A stretch of DNA of 64,000 nt from contig NZ_QMEV01000005.1 of NCBI RefSeq assembly GCF_003284935.1, positions 103,068-167,067 of the forward strand, read 5' to 3'. The notes under the pieces were generated by a model. That model ran no database searches. It was not told where the DNA came from and worked only from the letters and a program-made list of their open reading frames with translations. Source of the DNA: Mycobacterium colombiense (GTDB taxonomy: Bacteria > Actinomycetota > Actinomycetes > Mycobacteriales > Mycobacteriaceae). The position numbers and the translations under genes were made by a program. Numbering within the stretch: position 1 is the stretch's first letter; every line of letters starts with the position of its first letter. Of this stretch, positions 34,600 through 43,976 are shown piece after piece.

Positions 34600-36336
34600 C
34601 TAGTCGGTCAGAATGCGCCATTCGGCGGCTTCGTGCTGCCGGCGCCAGAATTCGTCGAAACGGCCGCCCGCAGCGAGCAATTCGTCAACCGTGCCATCCT
34701 CGGCTACCCGGCCGTTGTCGAGGAACAGCACGCGGTCGGCGTGACGGATGCTGGCCAGGCGGTGCGCGACGATCACCTGGGTGCGTGCGTGCGGGTCGGC
34801 GGTGAGTGCGTCGACGACCGCGGCTTCGTTCTCGGTGTCCAACGCGCTGGTCGCCTCGTCTACCAGCAGGATCGGCGCCGGTTTGAGCAACGCGCGGGCG
34901 ATGCTGACGCGTTGGCGCTCACCGCCGGACAGGGCCGAACCGGCCTCGCCGACGACCGTGTCGGCGCCGTCGGGCAACCGTGCGACCAGCTCGTCCACGC
35001 GCGCGAGCGCCACCGCCCGGGCGAACCGCTCGTCGCCGGCGCCGGGATCCCCGGCGAACACGTTGTCGCGGATCGACCCGTGGAACAGGTAGGGGTGCTG
35101 GAAAACGACGCTGGCCGCCGCCCGCCGGGCGTCGGCATCCAGCGTCGCCGCGTCCACCCCGTCGATCAGCACCCGGCCGCCGGTGGGCTCGTGCAGCCCG
35201 GCGATCAGCGCCAGGATGGTGCTCTTACCCGAACCGGAGGGTCCGACGATCGCCGTCGTGCTGCCCGGTTCCAACGCGAAGCTCACGCCATCGAGCACCG
35301 GCGCGCCCGCGCCGTCGTAGCGGAACACGACGTCGTCGAACTCGATGCGTGGCGCCGCGGCGCCGGCCAGCGTGGCGCCACCGGCATTCATCAGCGGCGC
35401 GGTGAGCACCGAGCGGATGTTCTCGAGCGTGGCGCGGGTGCTTTCCAGCGCCGGCGCCAGCTCGCTGATGGTGGTGAACGGCTCGAGGTAGCGCACGATG
35501 ACGACGATCAGCGCGACGGCCTCGGCCACCGTGAGCGTTCCGTTAAGGGTCAGCGCGGTGGTGGCCCCGGCCAGCAGGATCAGCGCGAGCTGGCTGGCGA
35601 GGCTGAACAGCAGCTGGCCCGGGACCTGCATCGAGAGCAGGCGCATGGTGGCGCCGTGTTGTGCGGCCAGCGCGTCGCCGACCAGGCTGCGCGCCGGCTC
35701 GACGCGCCGTGCGGCGCGCAACGCCTGCTGGGTCCTGGCGAACTCGATGATCCGCTCGGTGAGCGCGCTGTTGGCCTGGGCCGCAGCGACATCGGCGCGC
35801 CGAGCCAGGCGCGCCGACGCCCACAGCGCACCCAACAGCAGCGGCAGGCCCCCCAGCGCCGCAGCCCCCAGCTGCCAGGACACCGGCAGCAGGACCACCG
35901 CGATGGCCGCAGGCAACAGGACGGCCGAGATCAGCGGCGTCAGCAGGTTGACGACCAGGCCGACGAGCTCCGGTCCGGTGGCGGCGATCGCCTGCCGTGC
36001 GGTCGCGGTGTGCTCGGCGGTGAACCAATCCAGCCGCACGCCGGGCAGCCGATCCGCGACGTCGTGCTGGCTGTGATCCAGCACGGCGAAACCAAGGTCG
36101 AAACCGATACGGGCCGTTGCGGTGTCGATCGCCCAGCCGGTCACGCTGGCCGCGGTCAGCCAGCCCAGCCAGACCAGCGCGCGCTGCGGGGCGTCACCGA
36201 ACAACGCCCCCACCAAGGGGACCAGCAGCACGGTGGCCACCGCCCGCACCACCACGGAGACCAGTGCCAACACCGTGTAGGTGATGACCCGGTTGCGACG
36301 TTGCGCCGGAACCAAGCTCAGCCACGTGCGAATCAT
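34600..36336 (-). CDS. irtB: Siderophore ABC transporter subunit IrtB
   Basis: A 578-residue half-transporter, the length of M. tuberculosis IrtB. A six-helix membrane domain occupies residues ~15-310. The nucleotide-binding domain has Walker [10 protein letters not shown], signature LSGGERQR and Walker [13 protein letters not shown]. With IrtA it forms the inner-membrane heterodimer that imports ferric carboxymycobactin/mycobactin. Its ATG overlaps the irtA TGA, so expression is coupled and presumably iron-regulated through the site upstream of irtA. Confidence 0.93.
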   Translation of the reverse strand: MIRTWLSLVPAQRRNRVITYTVLALVSVVVRAVATVLLVPLVGALFGDAPQRALVWLGWLTAASVTGWAIDTATARIGFDLGFAVLDHSQHDVADRLPGVRLDWFTAEHTATARQAIAATGPELVGLVVNLLTPLISAVLLPAAIAVVLLPVSWQLGAAALGGLPLLLGALWASARLARRADVAAAQANSALTERIIEFARTQQALRAARRVEPARSLVGDALAAQHGATMRLLSMQVPGQLLFSLASQLALILLAGATTALTLNGTLTVAEAVALIVVIVRYLEPFTTISELAPALESTRATLENIRSVLTAPLMNAGGATLAGAAAPRIEFDDVVFRYDGAGAPVLDGVSFALEPGSTTAIVGPSGSGKSTILALIAGLHEPTGGRVLIDGVDAATLDADARRAAASVVFQHPYLFHGSIRDNVFAGDPGAGDERFARAVALARVDELVARLPDGADTVVGEAGSALSGGERQRVSIARALLKPAPILLVDEATSALDTENEAAVVDALTADPHARTQVIVAHRLASIRHADRVLFLDNGRVAEDGTVDELLAAGGRFDEFWRRQHEAAEWRILTD

Positions 36337-38957
36337 CGCGCCCCCTCGCCGGTCGTGCCCGCGGTCACCTGGTCACGGTGGCTCCGATGGCCGCCGTCCC
36401 ACAGCCGTCGGTACCGGCCGTCGGCGCTCAGCAACTCGTCGTGCGTGCCGCGTTCGACGATGCGACCGTGGTCGAGCACGACGATCTGGTGGGCGCGGGT
36501 GATGGTGTGCAATCGATGCGCGATCACCAGCACGGTGCGATCCTGCGTCAGCCGGTTGAGGGCTTGCTGGACAAGGTATTCCGATTCCGGGTCGGCGAAG
36601 GCGGTGGCCTCGTCCAGGATCAGTACCGGGGTGTCGGCGAGGATCGCACGCGCGATGGTGAGCCGTTGACGTTCGCCGCCCGAGAGCCCGCTGCCGGCGC
36701 CCAGCATGGTGTCGTAGCCGTCCGGCAGCCGCATGATGCGGTCGTGGATTTGCGCGTCGCGTGCCGCCTGTTCGATCTGCGCGGCGGTGGCATCGGGGAC
36801 GGCCAGCGCGATGTTTTCCGCGACGGTGTCGTGCACCAATTGCGTTTCCTGCAGCACGAATCCGACTTGAGCATAGAGCTGGTCGGCGGTCATCGACCGA
36901 ATGTCTTGTCCCCCAACGCGTATGGAGCCTTGGCCGACGTCGTGGAACCGGGCGAGCAGGGCGGCCAGCGTCGACTTGCCGGACCCGGAGGGGCCGACCA
37001 GCGCGGTGACCGTCCCCGGCCGCAACGTCAGCGAGACGTCGTGGATGACCGGCACGTCGGGCCGGTAGCCGAAGCTGACGTGGTCGAACACCACCGTCGA
37101 CGCCGGATCCCCGGTGGCCTCGTGGTGATCGTGCATAGCGAGGTCGGCCTCGTCGAGGGTGTTCTGCAGTCGTCGAGCGGCCAGCATGCCGGCGCGAATG
37201 CCGCCCAGACCGTAGGCGATGCCGAGCAACCGTGCCCCGAACGTGGTGCCCAGCAACAAGAACGGCAGCAGGTTCACCGGATTCATCCGGCCCGTGACCA
37301 CCAGCAAGGTGCCGGTGACCGCGATGAGCCACAGGAACGTCGAGGGACGGGTGACCAGATCCATGAACGTCTTCTTGCCGGCCAGCGGGCGCTGCCAGGC
37401 GACCAGGAAGCCGACGTAATCATCCAAGCGGCGCCGGAAGCTGGACGCGGCGGCGCCACCGAAGACACGGATCACCGGCTGGCCTTCCAGGTATGCGCCG
37501 GCCTCACCGCTCATCGTCTCCGCCCAGCGCTGCGATTGCGGGATGCGCGGACCCGACTGAATCGTCAGCGACGACGTCAGCACCAGGTAGACCAGGACCG
37601 GCAAGAACAACACCAGCGCCACCCGCCAGTCGACGGCGAACAGGTAGACCAGCACCGCGACCGGCGCGACGGCGGCGGCGACCGCGTCCGGGATGGCATG
37701 GGTCACCAGGTAGTGCAGGGACAGCGTGTCGTCGGTCAGCAGCTGCTTGATCGACCCCGACCCGCGTGCGGTGAACCAGCCCAGTGGGAGCCGAGACAGC
37801 TTGTGCAACAGGCGCGATCGCAGATCGCGGGCGAACCGCGCGTCGACGACGTGGAGCCACAGCGTGAGGGCGGCACCGAGCACTGCGCCCAGGCCCAGCA
37901 GTGACACCGCCGCGATGCCGATGTCGGCCAGCCGGGACGCGGGCGCGCCGGAGACCAAGCGCCGGGCCAGCTCCACCAGCAACACGAACGGCGCCAGTTG
38001 CACCAGCGTGATCATCGCCTGCAGCACACCGGAGACGATCAGCGCCGAGCGCAGCGGCGCGAGCAACCGCCCCGCGCCCTGGGCGCGCCAGTTCCCCCGG
38101 GCCGCCGGAGCGGGTGTGACCTCTGGCACCCGCTGCGCCGATTCCAGCTGCGCCGCAACGTCTTCCGCGGAGACGGCGGGTGCGACACCGTCGGATCCCG
38201 CCGGCTCGTCGCCGCGCCGCGTGCCCATGGCGCGCCCGGCGCTCCAGTACGCCTGGGCGTGCACCTCGGACTTGGGAAAGCCGAACTCGTCGCGCAGCCG
38301 TGTTCGCACCTGCTTGAGCGTCGTGGCCTCCGGCGTCGCCCACGCGTACCAGTCCGACCAGTCCCGGTTTTCGATCGCCGCCGCCAGCGACCTCTCGTCG
38401 TGGCCGACCACCCAGTGCACCCGGAGCCTGGGGTGCCCTGCGATCGGGATCAGCGTGTCGTCGTCGTCGTGTTGTTCGAGGTACATCTCGATCGGGACGT
38501 CGTCGGGGACCACCCCGATGATGCCGTTCATGCCCGGGATGGACGCCGAGTCGCCGATGAGCAGGTAGCCGGCCGGCTGTTCGTCGGGCACGTCGAACCG
38601 AGACGAGCCCATCAACGCCATGACCGCGATGGTCGCCCCGGGCTGCACCGTGCGCGCCCATTGCGACGCCGGTCCGGCGGGATCGTGCAGCACGATGTCG
38701 ACCGCGAAACGTCCGGCGGGAGCGTCCGCCTCCGAGATCGTGTACGCCCGCTGGAATTCCGTCTTCGATCCGTCCGGGTCCGGAAACCAGAACCGCAGCC
38801 ACGCAGCCGGTTCGGGATCCACGTCCTCGAACAGCGTCGGCGACACCATCCGCACCCGCACGAAATGCGGTGCGATCCGGACGGTTTCGATCACCGTCGC
38901 GGTGTGATCGCGCGCGCCGAAGCTGCGCAGCATCACACCGGAGAATCCGCGCGCCAT
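36333..38957 (-). CDS. irtA: Siderophore ABC transporter/reductase subunit IrtA
   Basis: An 874-residue protein (859 in M. tuberculosis). The N-terminal siderophore-interacting flavin domain (~1-270, with RAYTISEAD for FAD) reduces the ferric siderophore. A membrane domain (~325-600) follows, then an ATPase domain with GPSGSGKST at ~657, [10 protein letters not shown] and [11 protein letters not shown]. The start is at [13 protein letters not shown] with GAAAGGA upstream; the frame stays open to 39146, but that stretch holds promoter sequence. Regulation by IdeR is suggested by the box at 39129-39147. Confidence 0.94.
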   Translation of the reverse strand: MARGFSGVMLRSFGARDHTATVIETVRIAPHFVRVRMVSPTLFEDVDPEPAAWLRFWFPDPDGSKTEFQRAYTISEADAPAGRFAVDIVLHDPAGPASQWARTVQPGATIAVMALMGSSRFDVPDEQPAGYLLIGDSASIPGMNGIIGVVPDDVPIEMYLEQHDDDDTLIPIAGHPRLRVHWVVGHDERSLAAAIENRDWSDWYAWATPEATTLKQVRTRLRDEFGFPKSEVHAQAYWSAGRAMGTRRGDEPAGSDGVAPAVSAEDVAAQLESAQRVPEVTPAPAARGNWRAQGAGRLLAPLRSALIVSGVLQAMITLVQLAPFVLLVELARRLVSGAPASRLADIGIAAVSLLGLGAVLGAALTLWLHVVDARFARDLRSRLLHKLSRLPLGWFTARGSGSIKQLLTDDTLSLHYLVTHAIPDAVAAAVAPVAVLVYLFAVDWRVALVLFLPVLVYLVLTSSLTIQSGPRIPQSQRWAETMSGEAGAYLEGQPVIRVFGGAAASSFRRRLDDYVGFLVAWQRPLAGKKTFMDLVTRPSTFLWLIAVTGTLLVVTGRMNPVNLLPFLLLGTTFGARLLGIAYGLGGIRAGMLAARRLQNTLDEADLAMHDHHEATGDPASTVVFDHVSFGYRPDVPVIHDVSLTLRPGTVTALVGPSGSGKSTLAALLARFHDVGQGSIRVGGQDIRSMTADQLYAQVGFVLQETQLVHDTVAENIALAVPDATAAQIEQAARDAQIHDRIMRLPDGYDTMLGAGSGLSGGERQRLTIARAILADTPVLILDEATAFADPESEYLVQQALNRLTQDRTVLVIAHRLHTITRAHQIVVLDHGRIVERGTHDELLSADGRYRRLWDGGHRSHRDQVTAGTTGEGAR

Positions 38958-39128
38958 TAACGGTCCTTTCTCGCGGCACCCCGCGCCGGGACGGCCTCGC
39001 CGATCTGACGACCCGGCGAGGCCACGGATCGATGCGGCCCGCACACACGCTGGATTCGACACCTGCCACGACCCCGGCTGGGCGCCGAGATCACCGGCCA
39101 GCTGGTCACGGCTCGGTACGTTACAAAC

Positions 39129-39147
39129 TAAGGGTTGCCTTACCATA
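39129..39147 (-). promoter_or_regulatory. IdeR iron-box-like site
   Basis: Read on the minus strand, TATGGTAAGGCAACCCTTA agrees with the IdeR consensus TTAGGTTAGGCTAACCTAA at 13 of 19 positions. It lies 172-190 bp before irtA and 36 bp before the DCC-family gene on the plus strand. Iron-bound IdeR binding here would repress irtAB under iron sufficiency and might touch the divergent gene too. Confidence 0.6.
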
Positions 39148-39182
39148 GGTCAACCGCGGCGCCGCCCAGTAACCTGGACGAC

Positions 39183-39608
39183 ATGAGCGGTGAGTCAGCG
39201 GCGCCGGTGCTGCTGTATGACGGGGTGTGCGGCGTCTGCAACCGGTCGGTGCGCGCGATTCTGCGGTTCGATCCCACCGGCCCCCTGCGCTTCGCGGCGC
39301 TGGAGAGCGTCTTCGCCAAAGCGATCATCGAGCGGCACCCCGAGATCGGCAGCGTCGACTCGGTGGTGTTTGTGGATGACCCGGGCGGGCCCTCGGAGCT
39401 GGCGGCCGTCCGATCCGAGGCCGTGCTGCGCGTGGCGCATTACCTCGGCGGACCCTGGCGACTGTTCGCGCTCGCGCGCGTCATTCCCGCTCCGCTGCGC
39501 GACTGGCTCTACGACAGATTTGCCGCGGTCCGCTACCGCATCGGCGGCAAGTACGACACTTGTCCGCTGCCGGCCCCGGAGGTACGTGCCCGCTTCATCG
39601 AAGACTGA
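39183..39608 (+). CDS. DCC-family thiol-disulfide protein (DUF393)
   Basis: A 141-residue protein with the defining N-terminal motif LLYDGVCGVCNR (DxxCxxC), thioredoxin-like in fold, and R-rich middle helices. Substrates of the family are unknown. The ATG at 39183 is preferred; the open frame begins upstream at 39135, but that part overlaps the iron-box region. It is divergent from irtA, so it could respond to iron. Confidence 0.82.
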   Translation: MSGESAAPVLLYDGVCGVCNRSVRAILRFDPTGPLRFAALESVFAKAIIERHPEIGSVDSVVFVDDPGGPSELAAVRSEAVLRVAHYLGGPWRLFALARVIPAPLRDWLYDRFAAVRYRIGGKYDTCPLPAPEVRARFIED

Positions 39609-39661
39609 CCGGCGTCGGTCGGTGCCCGGCGCCGAGACACGTCCGCCGCGGATTCTTTCCT

Positions 39662-40006
39662 TCAGCTCGGCGAGCGTGCGGCTTCGACCCGTGTGGCGGT
39701 GGCAGCGCGTCGGCGGGTATGACGGCGTCTTCGAAGCAGCCAATGATCATCAATGCGGTCGACGCGGCGAAACTCCGCGACGAACCAGAGCGCTCCCGCC
39801 ACCGTTCCGAGTACGGCGACAAGCACTGTCGTGGCGAGCCATTCGTAATGCCCGTATGCAGCGACTGCCGTAGTGCCGATCATCCCCGACAACGCGACGG
39901 CTAGCAGGATGAGCCCCGGCCAGAGAAAGTTGTCCTTCATCGTGATGCCAGCGCGCGGTTGCGTGGTCCGGAAATGATCCGTCGGATCGTGATGCTTGTC
40001 TCCCAT
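39662..40006 (-). CDS. usfY: UsfY-like small membrane protein
   Basis: A 114-residue protein. The N-terminus MGDKHHDPTDHFRTTQPRAG matches the pattern of M. tuberculosis UsfY (Rv3288c), encoded beside the sigF operon. Two hydrophobic segments follow (LWPGLILLAVALSGMIG and TVLVAVLGTVAGALWFV), then an Arg-rich tail. GGGGAGAGG precedes the ATG at 40006. Function unknown; UsfY is associated with the SigF stress response, but I see no clear SigF promoter here. It is a stand-alone copy away from sigF. Confidence 0.78.
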   Translation of the reverse strand: MGDKHHDPTDHFRTTQPRAGITMKDNFLWPGLILLAVALSGMIGTTAVAAYGHYEWLATTVLVAVLGTVAGALWFVAEFRRVDRIDDHWLLRRRRHTRRRAATATRVEAARSPS

Positions 40007-40112
40007 CACCTCTCCCCTCGTCGTCCGACGAGATAGCGACGTGCTGCTCATAAATACGTTCGTCGTCGGGGTGAGGTTCACCGGACCGGAATGAAGTGTG
40101 GACTCGTAGCCC

Positions 40113-40199
40113 TGGTGCGGGCGGAGGGACTCGAACCCTCAAGCTCTTTCGAGCAATGGCACCTAAAACCATCGCGTCTGCCAATTTCGCCACGCCCGC
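40113..40199 (-). tRNA. tRNA-Leu (anticodon UAG, reads CUA/CUN)
   Basis: Read leftward from 40199 it starts GCGGGCGTGGCGAAATTGG and ends CGCCCGCACCA, with a matched 7-bp acceptor stem and encoded CCA (40113-40115). The anticodon stem ATGGT/GCCAT encloses the loop TTTAGGT, placing TAG at 40163-40165. The long variable arm (GCTCGAAAGAGC) and GGTTCGAGTCC T-arm are typical of leucine tRNAs. It lies where the M. tuberculosis-like gene order to its right ends. Confidence 0.96.
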
Positions 40200-40294
40200 G
40201 GCTTGCCGATCGTATCGCTTGCGACGCCGCCGGGCTGCCGGCACGGGCTCGACGAATTCGTCGGGCCCCAATCCCAAAGCGGTACGGTCAAGGG

Positions 40295-40675
40295 GTGTCC
40301 ACTACGCATCGTCGCAGGCCCGCGCTCATCGCGCTGGTGATCGTCGCGGCGTGCGGCTGCCTGGCCCTGGGCTGGTGGCAGTGGACCAGGTTCAATTCCG
40401 TCTCGGGCTCCTTTCAGAACCTCGGCTACGCGTTGCAGTGGCCGCTGTTCGCGGGATTCTGCGTGTACGCGTACCGCAAATTCGTGCGCTACGAAGAGGA
40501 GCCACCACAGCCGCGCGGCACTGACGCGATGACGGAGATACCCGCCGGGCTGCTACCCGAGCGGCCCAAGCCCGCCGCGCAGACACCCGACGACCCCGCC
40601 CTGCGGGAGTACAACGCCTACCTGGCCGAGCTCGCCGCGCACGACGCCGAAAAGCAGAAGAGGACAACCGCATGA
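40295..40675 (+). CDS. lprD: LprD-like conserved (lipo)protein
   Basis: A 126-residue homologue of M. tuberculosis LprD (Rv1343c). It has an N-terminal hydrophobic segment with a possible lipobox (IVAACG, Cys ~20), a WWQWTRF stretch, a second hydrophobic segment and a Pro/charged cytosolic tail. Whether it is truly lipidated is doubtful, since the sequence after the Cys is another membrane segment. The start is GTG at 40295 with AAGGG directly upstream. It overlaps the next gene by ATGA. Function unknown. Confidence 0.83.
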   Translation: MSTTHRRRPALIALVIVAACGCLALGWWQWTRFNSVSGSFQNLGYALQWPLFAGFCVYAYRKFVRYEEEPPQPRGTDAMTEIPAGLLPERPKPAAQTPDDPALREYNAYLAELAAHDAEKQKRTTA

Positions 40676-41022
40676 CCACACCGGAGACGCCCGGAGCGCA
40701 AGTGCCCGCGGTCCCCGCCGACAAGATCCGCACCGCGTTGCTCGGCTACCGGATCATGGCGTGGACGACGGGTCTGTGGCTGATCGCGCTGTGCTACGAG
40801 ATCGTCTCGCACCTCGCCTTCGGCCACGAGATCCGGTGGATCGAAGTGGTCCACGGCTGGGTGTATTTCATCTACGTGTTGACCGCGTTCAATCTGGCGG
40901 TCAAGGTGCGCTGGCCGCTCGGCAAGACGGTGGGCGTGCTGCTGTCCGGGACCATCCCGCTGCTCGGCATCATCGTCGAGCACTTCCAAACCAGGGACGT
41001 CAAGGCGCGTTTCGGGTTGTAG
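40672..41022 (+). CDS. DUF3817 integral membrane protein
   Basis: A 116-residue protein with three hydrophobic segments (MAWTTGLWLIALCYEI, VHGWVYFIYVLTAFNLA, VGVLLSGTIPLLGIIVEH) matching the DUF3817 family, homologous to M. tuberculosis Rv1342c. The conserved HG in the second helix is typical. Function unknown. It is translationally coupled to lprD, as in other mycobacteria, and is followed by a GC-rich hairpin. Confidence 0.85.
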   Translation: MTTPETPGAQVPAVPADKIRTALLGYRIMAWTTGLWLIALCYEIVSHLAFGHEIRWIEVVHGWVYFIYVLTAFNLAVKVRWPLGKTVGVLLSGTIPLLGIIVEHFQTRDVKARFGL

Positions 41023-41029
41023 GTCACAC

Positions 41030-41052
41030 GCCGGGGCGCTCTAGCCCCCGGC
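41030..41052 (+). terminator. GC-rich hairpin at convergent junction
   Basis: GCCGGGG and CCCCGGC arms around a 9-base loop, just after the DUF3817 stop and overlapping the stop codon of the converging rdgB gene. There is no T-run. A plausible bidirectional terminator. Confidence 0.5.
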
Positions 41053-41655
41053 TCGGGCGAGCGTTTCGAGCGCGGGCAACAGCAGCCGCAACGCCCGCCC
41101 GCGATGTGAGATGGCGTCCTTCTCCGCTGGGCTCAGCTGCGCCGCCGTGCGGTCGTGTCCGTTCGGGATGAAGACCGGGTCATAGCCGAAGCCGCCGTCG
41201 CCGCGCGGCTCGCGGGCGATGCTGCCGGGCCACTCGCCGCGCACGACGACCTCTCCGGCGGCCGAGACGAGCGCGCAGGCCGAGACGAACGCCGCACCGC
41301 GCCGGCCGTCGGGCACGTCGCGCAATTGCGCCAGCAGCAACGCGGTGTTGCCCGCGTCATCGCCGTGGCGACCCGACCAGCGCGCCGACAGCACGCCGGG
41401 CATGCCGTTGAGCGCGGCGACCTCGAGCCCGGAATCGTCGGCCACGCTTGCCAATCCGCTCGCGTTGAAGGCATCCCGCGCCTTGGCCAGCGCGTTGTCC
41501 TCGAAGATCGCGCCCGTCTCCGGCGCCTCGTCGAACGGCGCCACGTCGTCGAGCGATACCAACGTCAACCCGGTCAGGCCGGCGGCGTCGAGCACCCGGC
41601 GCAACTCGGCCAGCTTCTTGGGGTTGCGGCTGGCGACCAGGAGGCGGGTCAGCAT
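41041..41655 (-). CDS. rdgB: XTP/dITP (non-canonical purine NTP) pyrophosphatase
   Basis: A 204-residue HAM1/RdgB-family enzyme that hydrolyses ITP, dITP and XTP to monophosphates, cleaning the nucleotide pool. It has LLVASRNPKKLAEL at the N-terminus, FEDNALAKA, VADDSGLEVAALNGMPGV, GFGYDPVF and ISHRGRAL, all conserved substrate or metal positions. It is the homologue of M. tuberculosis Rv1341 and keeps that gene's neighbour rph, though here the deazaflavin-dependent gene is inserted between them. Confidence 0.93.
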   Translation of the reverse strand: MLTRLLVASRNPKKLAELRRVLDAAGLTGLTLVSLDDVAPFDEAPETGAIFEDNALAKARDAFNASGLASVADDSGLEVAALNGMPGVLSARWSGRHGDDAGNTALLLAQLRDVPDGRRGAAFVSACALVSAAGEVVVRGEWPGSIAREPRGDGGFGYDPVFIPNGHDRTAAQLSPAEKDAISHRGRALRLLLPALETLARAGG

Positions 41656-41792
41656 CTATTCCTAGACGCGCGTGTGGGCCGTTGCCGATGCACCCCGCCA
41701 CCTTACGGACTGCGAGACAGACGCGGCGACGGACATACAACGCGGCACGCTCCGCAAGGAATAGGGAGGGCGACGAAGGAGCTTCGTCGATA

Positions 41793-42236
41793 GTGAGCCA
41801 AAAACCGGATAACGAGACGCTCAAGGCGCTCAACGAGAACATCACCGACGAGTTTCGCAACAACGCCGGTAAGGTCGGCGGGCGATTCGAGGGCAACGAG
41901 CTGTTGCTACTCACCACGACGGGCGCGAAGTCCGGCGAGCCGCGCACCGCGCCGCTGGTGGTTTTCCGTGTCGACGGCAAGCTGCTGATCGTCGCGGGTT
42001 ACGGTGGCGCCGACGTCAACCCGGCGTGGGTGCACAACCTGCGGGCCAACCCGCGGGCGCGCGTTGAAGTCGCCACCGACTCGTTCGATGTCGTTGCGCA
42101 CGAACTCGACTCGTCCGAACGCGAGGCGATCATCCCCAAGATCAACGCGGCCGTACCCGCGTTCGCGTTCGCGAACTACCAGTCAAAAACCACACGAGCC
42201 ATCCCGATATTCGAGCTGCAGAAGAACGAGCCCTGA
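41793..42236 (+). CDS. Deazaflavin (F420)-dependent nitroreductase family protein
   Basis: A 147-residue Ddn-like split-barrel protein with LLLTTTGAKSGEPRTAPLV, GGADVNPAWVHNLRANPRARVEV and a C-terminal RAIPIFEL, the hallmarks of F420H2-dependent mycobacterial reductases. It starts at GTG 41793 with GAAGGAG upstream; the longer open frame overlaps the rdgB promoter area. It lies between rdgB and rph on the opposite strand, a position not filled in M. tuberculosis. Substrate unknown (quinones and nitro compounds are used by relatives). Confidence 0.85.
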   Translation: MSQKPDNETLKALNENITDEFRNNAGKVGGRFEGNELLLLTTTGAKSGEPRTAPLVVFRVDGKLLIVAGYGGADVNPAWVHNLRANPRARVEVATDSFDVVAHELDSSEREAIIPKINAAVPAFAFANYQSKTTRAIPIFELQKNEP

Positions 42237-42318
42237 TCGACCGGGCGGCGCGCCGTGTTGGCAGCGGTGTCGGCGATGCTGAGCGGGGCAGTTAGGTCAA
42301 GGGCGGGCTGGCGCCGGG

Positions 42319-43098
42319 TCAGCTGCCGAACGCCTTCGGCGCCGGAGCCCCCTCCGGGAGCGCACCGGGGTACGGCAGCGCCAGCGCCTCGCGCTGGGCG
42401 GCGAACAGCTTGTCGCAGGCGGCCAGCGCGACGTCGAGCAACTTGTCCAGCGTCGAGCGCGGGAACGTCGCCCCCTCGCCGGTCCCCTGGACCTCCACCA
42501 GCGTTCCGGTGTCGGTGGCGACGACGTTCATGTCGACCTCGGCGCGGGAGTCCTCCTCGTAGGGCAGGTCGACCCGGATCCGGCCGTCGACTACGCCGAC
42601 GCTGACCGCCGCGATCGCACACGACAGCGGCCGGGGGTCCGACAGCTTCCCCGCCGCCGCGAGATAGGTCACCGCGTCGGACAACGCCACGAAGGCGCCC
42701 GTGATGGCCGCGGTGCGGGTGCCGCCGTCGGCCTGCAAGACGTCGCAGTCGACGGCGATGGTGTTCTCGCCGAGCGCGGCCAGGTCGATGCAGGCGCGCA
42801 GCGACCGCCCGATCAGCCGGCTGATCTCCTGGGTGCGCCCGGACAGCCGGCCCTTCACCGCCTCGCGGTCCGAACGGGTGTGGGTGGCCGACGGCAACAT
42901 CGCGTACTCCGCGGTCAGCCAGCCGAGGCCCGACCCCTTGCGCCACCGCGGCACCCCCTCGGTCACGCTGGCGGTGCACATGACCTTGGTGTGGCCGAAT
43001 TCGATCAATACCGAACCGGCGGGGTGGTCGGTGAAACCGCGGGTGATGACCACGGGCCGCAGCTCGTCGTCAAGGCGGCCGTCTTCTCGTCTCGTCAC
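42319..43098 (-). CDS. rph: Ribonuclease PH
   Basis: A 259-residue phosphorolytic 3'-5' exoribonuclease that trims tRNA 3' ends, the same length as M. tuberculosis RphA. It has [72 protein letters not shown] and QGTGEGATF, including the phosphate-binding Arg and catalytic Asp. The GTG start at 43098 matches the family's VTRREDGR beginning. The gene follows the MBL-fold phosphodiesterase by 23 bp, as in other mycobacteria. Confidence 0.94.
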   Translation of the reverse strand: MTRREDGRLDDELRPVVITRGFTDHPAGSVLIEFGHTKVMCTASVTEGVPRWRKGSGLGWLTAEYAMLPSATHTRSDREAVKGRLSGRTQEISRLIGRSLRACIDLAALGENTIAVDCDVLQADGGTRTAAITGAFVALSDAVTYLAAAGKLSDPRPLSCAIAAVSVGVVDGRIRVDLPYEEDSRAEVDMNVVATDTGTLVEVQGTGEGATFPRSTLDKLLDVALAACDKLFAAQREALALPYPGALPEGAPAPKAFGS

Positions 43099-43121
43099 GA
43101 CGCCAACCCTAACGCGCTGAC

Positions 43122-43904
43122 TCAGACCCTCTCGGAGCGGCGGATATCGAAGGTCTCCCCGCACACCACCGCGTGCACGGGACCGTCGAACTCAGCCTTG
43201 GCCTCGCTGATCACGTCCTCGCGCGAGGTCCACGGCGGGATGTGGGTCAGCAACAGTTCGTGAACGCCGGCCTCGGCCGCGGCCCGGCCGGCCTCGGTGC
43301 CCGACAGGTGCAGCGCGGGCGGGCGGTCCGGCGCGTGCGTCCACGAGGCCTCGCACAGGAAAACGTCGGCGCCGCGCGCCAGCTCGACGAGCTGATCGCA
43401 GACGCCGGTGTCACCGCTGTAGACGAAGGACGCGCCGGAGGGGTCGGTGATCTTCAGGCCGTAGGACTCCGTCGGGTGGGCCACCACCCGCGGCGTCACC
43501 GTCAGCGCGCCGATGGTCACCGGCTCACCGTCGACCCAATGCCGAACGTCGAAAATGTCCGAGCAGTCATCGATTTCACCGCCGTAGGGTGACGACGCCG
43601 CGCCCAACCGCGACCACGTGTCGCCCGGGCCGTAGAGCAACGCCTTCCCGAGCGGGCGCGTCGGGTGGTAGCGCCGCCACACGAAAAGGCCGGGCAAATC
43701 CAAACAATGGTCGGCGTGCAAATGGGACAGCAGCACGTGCACGGAACCGGGATCGGCATAGCGCTGCAGGGCGCCTAAAACGCCCCCGCCGAAGTCGATG
43801 ACCAACGGCGGAGTGTCCGGTGCCCGGAGCAGATAACCCGACGCGGGCGAGTCCGGACCCACCACGCTGCCCGAGCAGCCGAGCACGGTTATTCGCACGG
43901 ACAC
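43122..43904 (-). CDS. Metallo-beta-lactamase-fold cyclic-nucleotide phosphodiesterase (Rv1339-like)
   Basis: A 260-residue MBL-fold protein with the zinc motif [17 protein letters not shown] and C-terminal LLTHIPP. It is the homologue of M. tuberculosis Rv1339, reported as an atypical class II cAMP phosphodiesterase. It starts at GTG 43904 ([11 protein letters not shown] six bases on is an alternative). It lies between murI and rph in a leftward run. With the adenylate cyclase at 62129 it gives this window both synthesis and breakdown of cAMP. Confidence 0.86.
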   Translation of the reverse strand: MSVRITVLGCSGSVVGPDSPASGYLLRAPDTPPLVIDFGGGVLGALQRYADPGSVHVLLSHLHADHCLDLPGLFVWRRYHPTRPLGKALLYGPGDTWSRLGAASSPYGGEIDDCSDIFDVRHWVDGEPVTIGALTVTPRVVAHPTESYGLKITDPSGASFVYSGDTGVCDQLVELARGADVFLCEASWTHAPDRPPALHLSGTEAGRAAAEAGVHELLLTHIPPWTSREDVISEAKAEFDGPVHAVVCGETFDIRRSERV

Positions 43905-43976
43905 TACTGTGCCATGCCCGGTAGGACCGTGACGAAAACATCGCCGCATTGGTGTGACGAGAATCTCGTCCGCAGG

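Noticed and set aside
34633..36669. Open frame of nearly 680 codons opposite irtB
   Set aside because: Composition is Gln/Arg/Gly-rich with no domain, and it is fully antisense to a clear ABC transporter gene.
38958..39146. N-terminal extension of IrtA by 63 residues
   Set aside because: The family starts at MARGFSG with a good ribosome-binding site, and the extension would translate the promoter and iron-box region.
40091..40294. Coding frame running through the tRNA into lprD
   Set aside because: It crosses tRNA-Leu on the opposite strand; the lprD family begins at the GTG at 40295.
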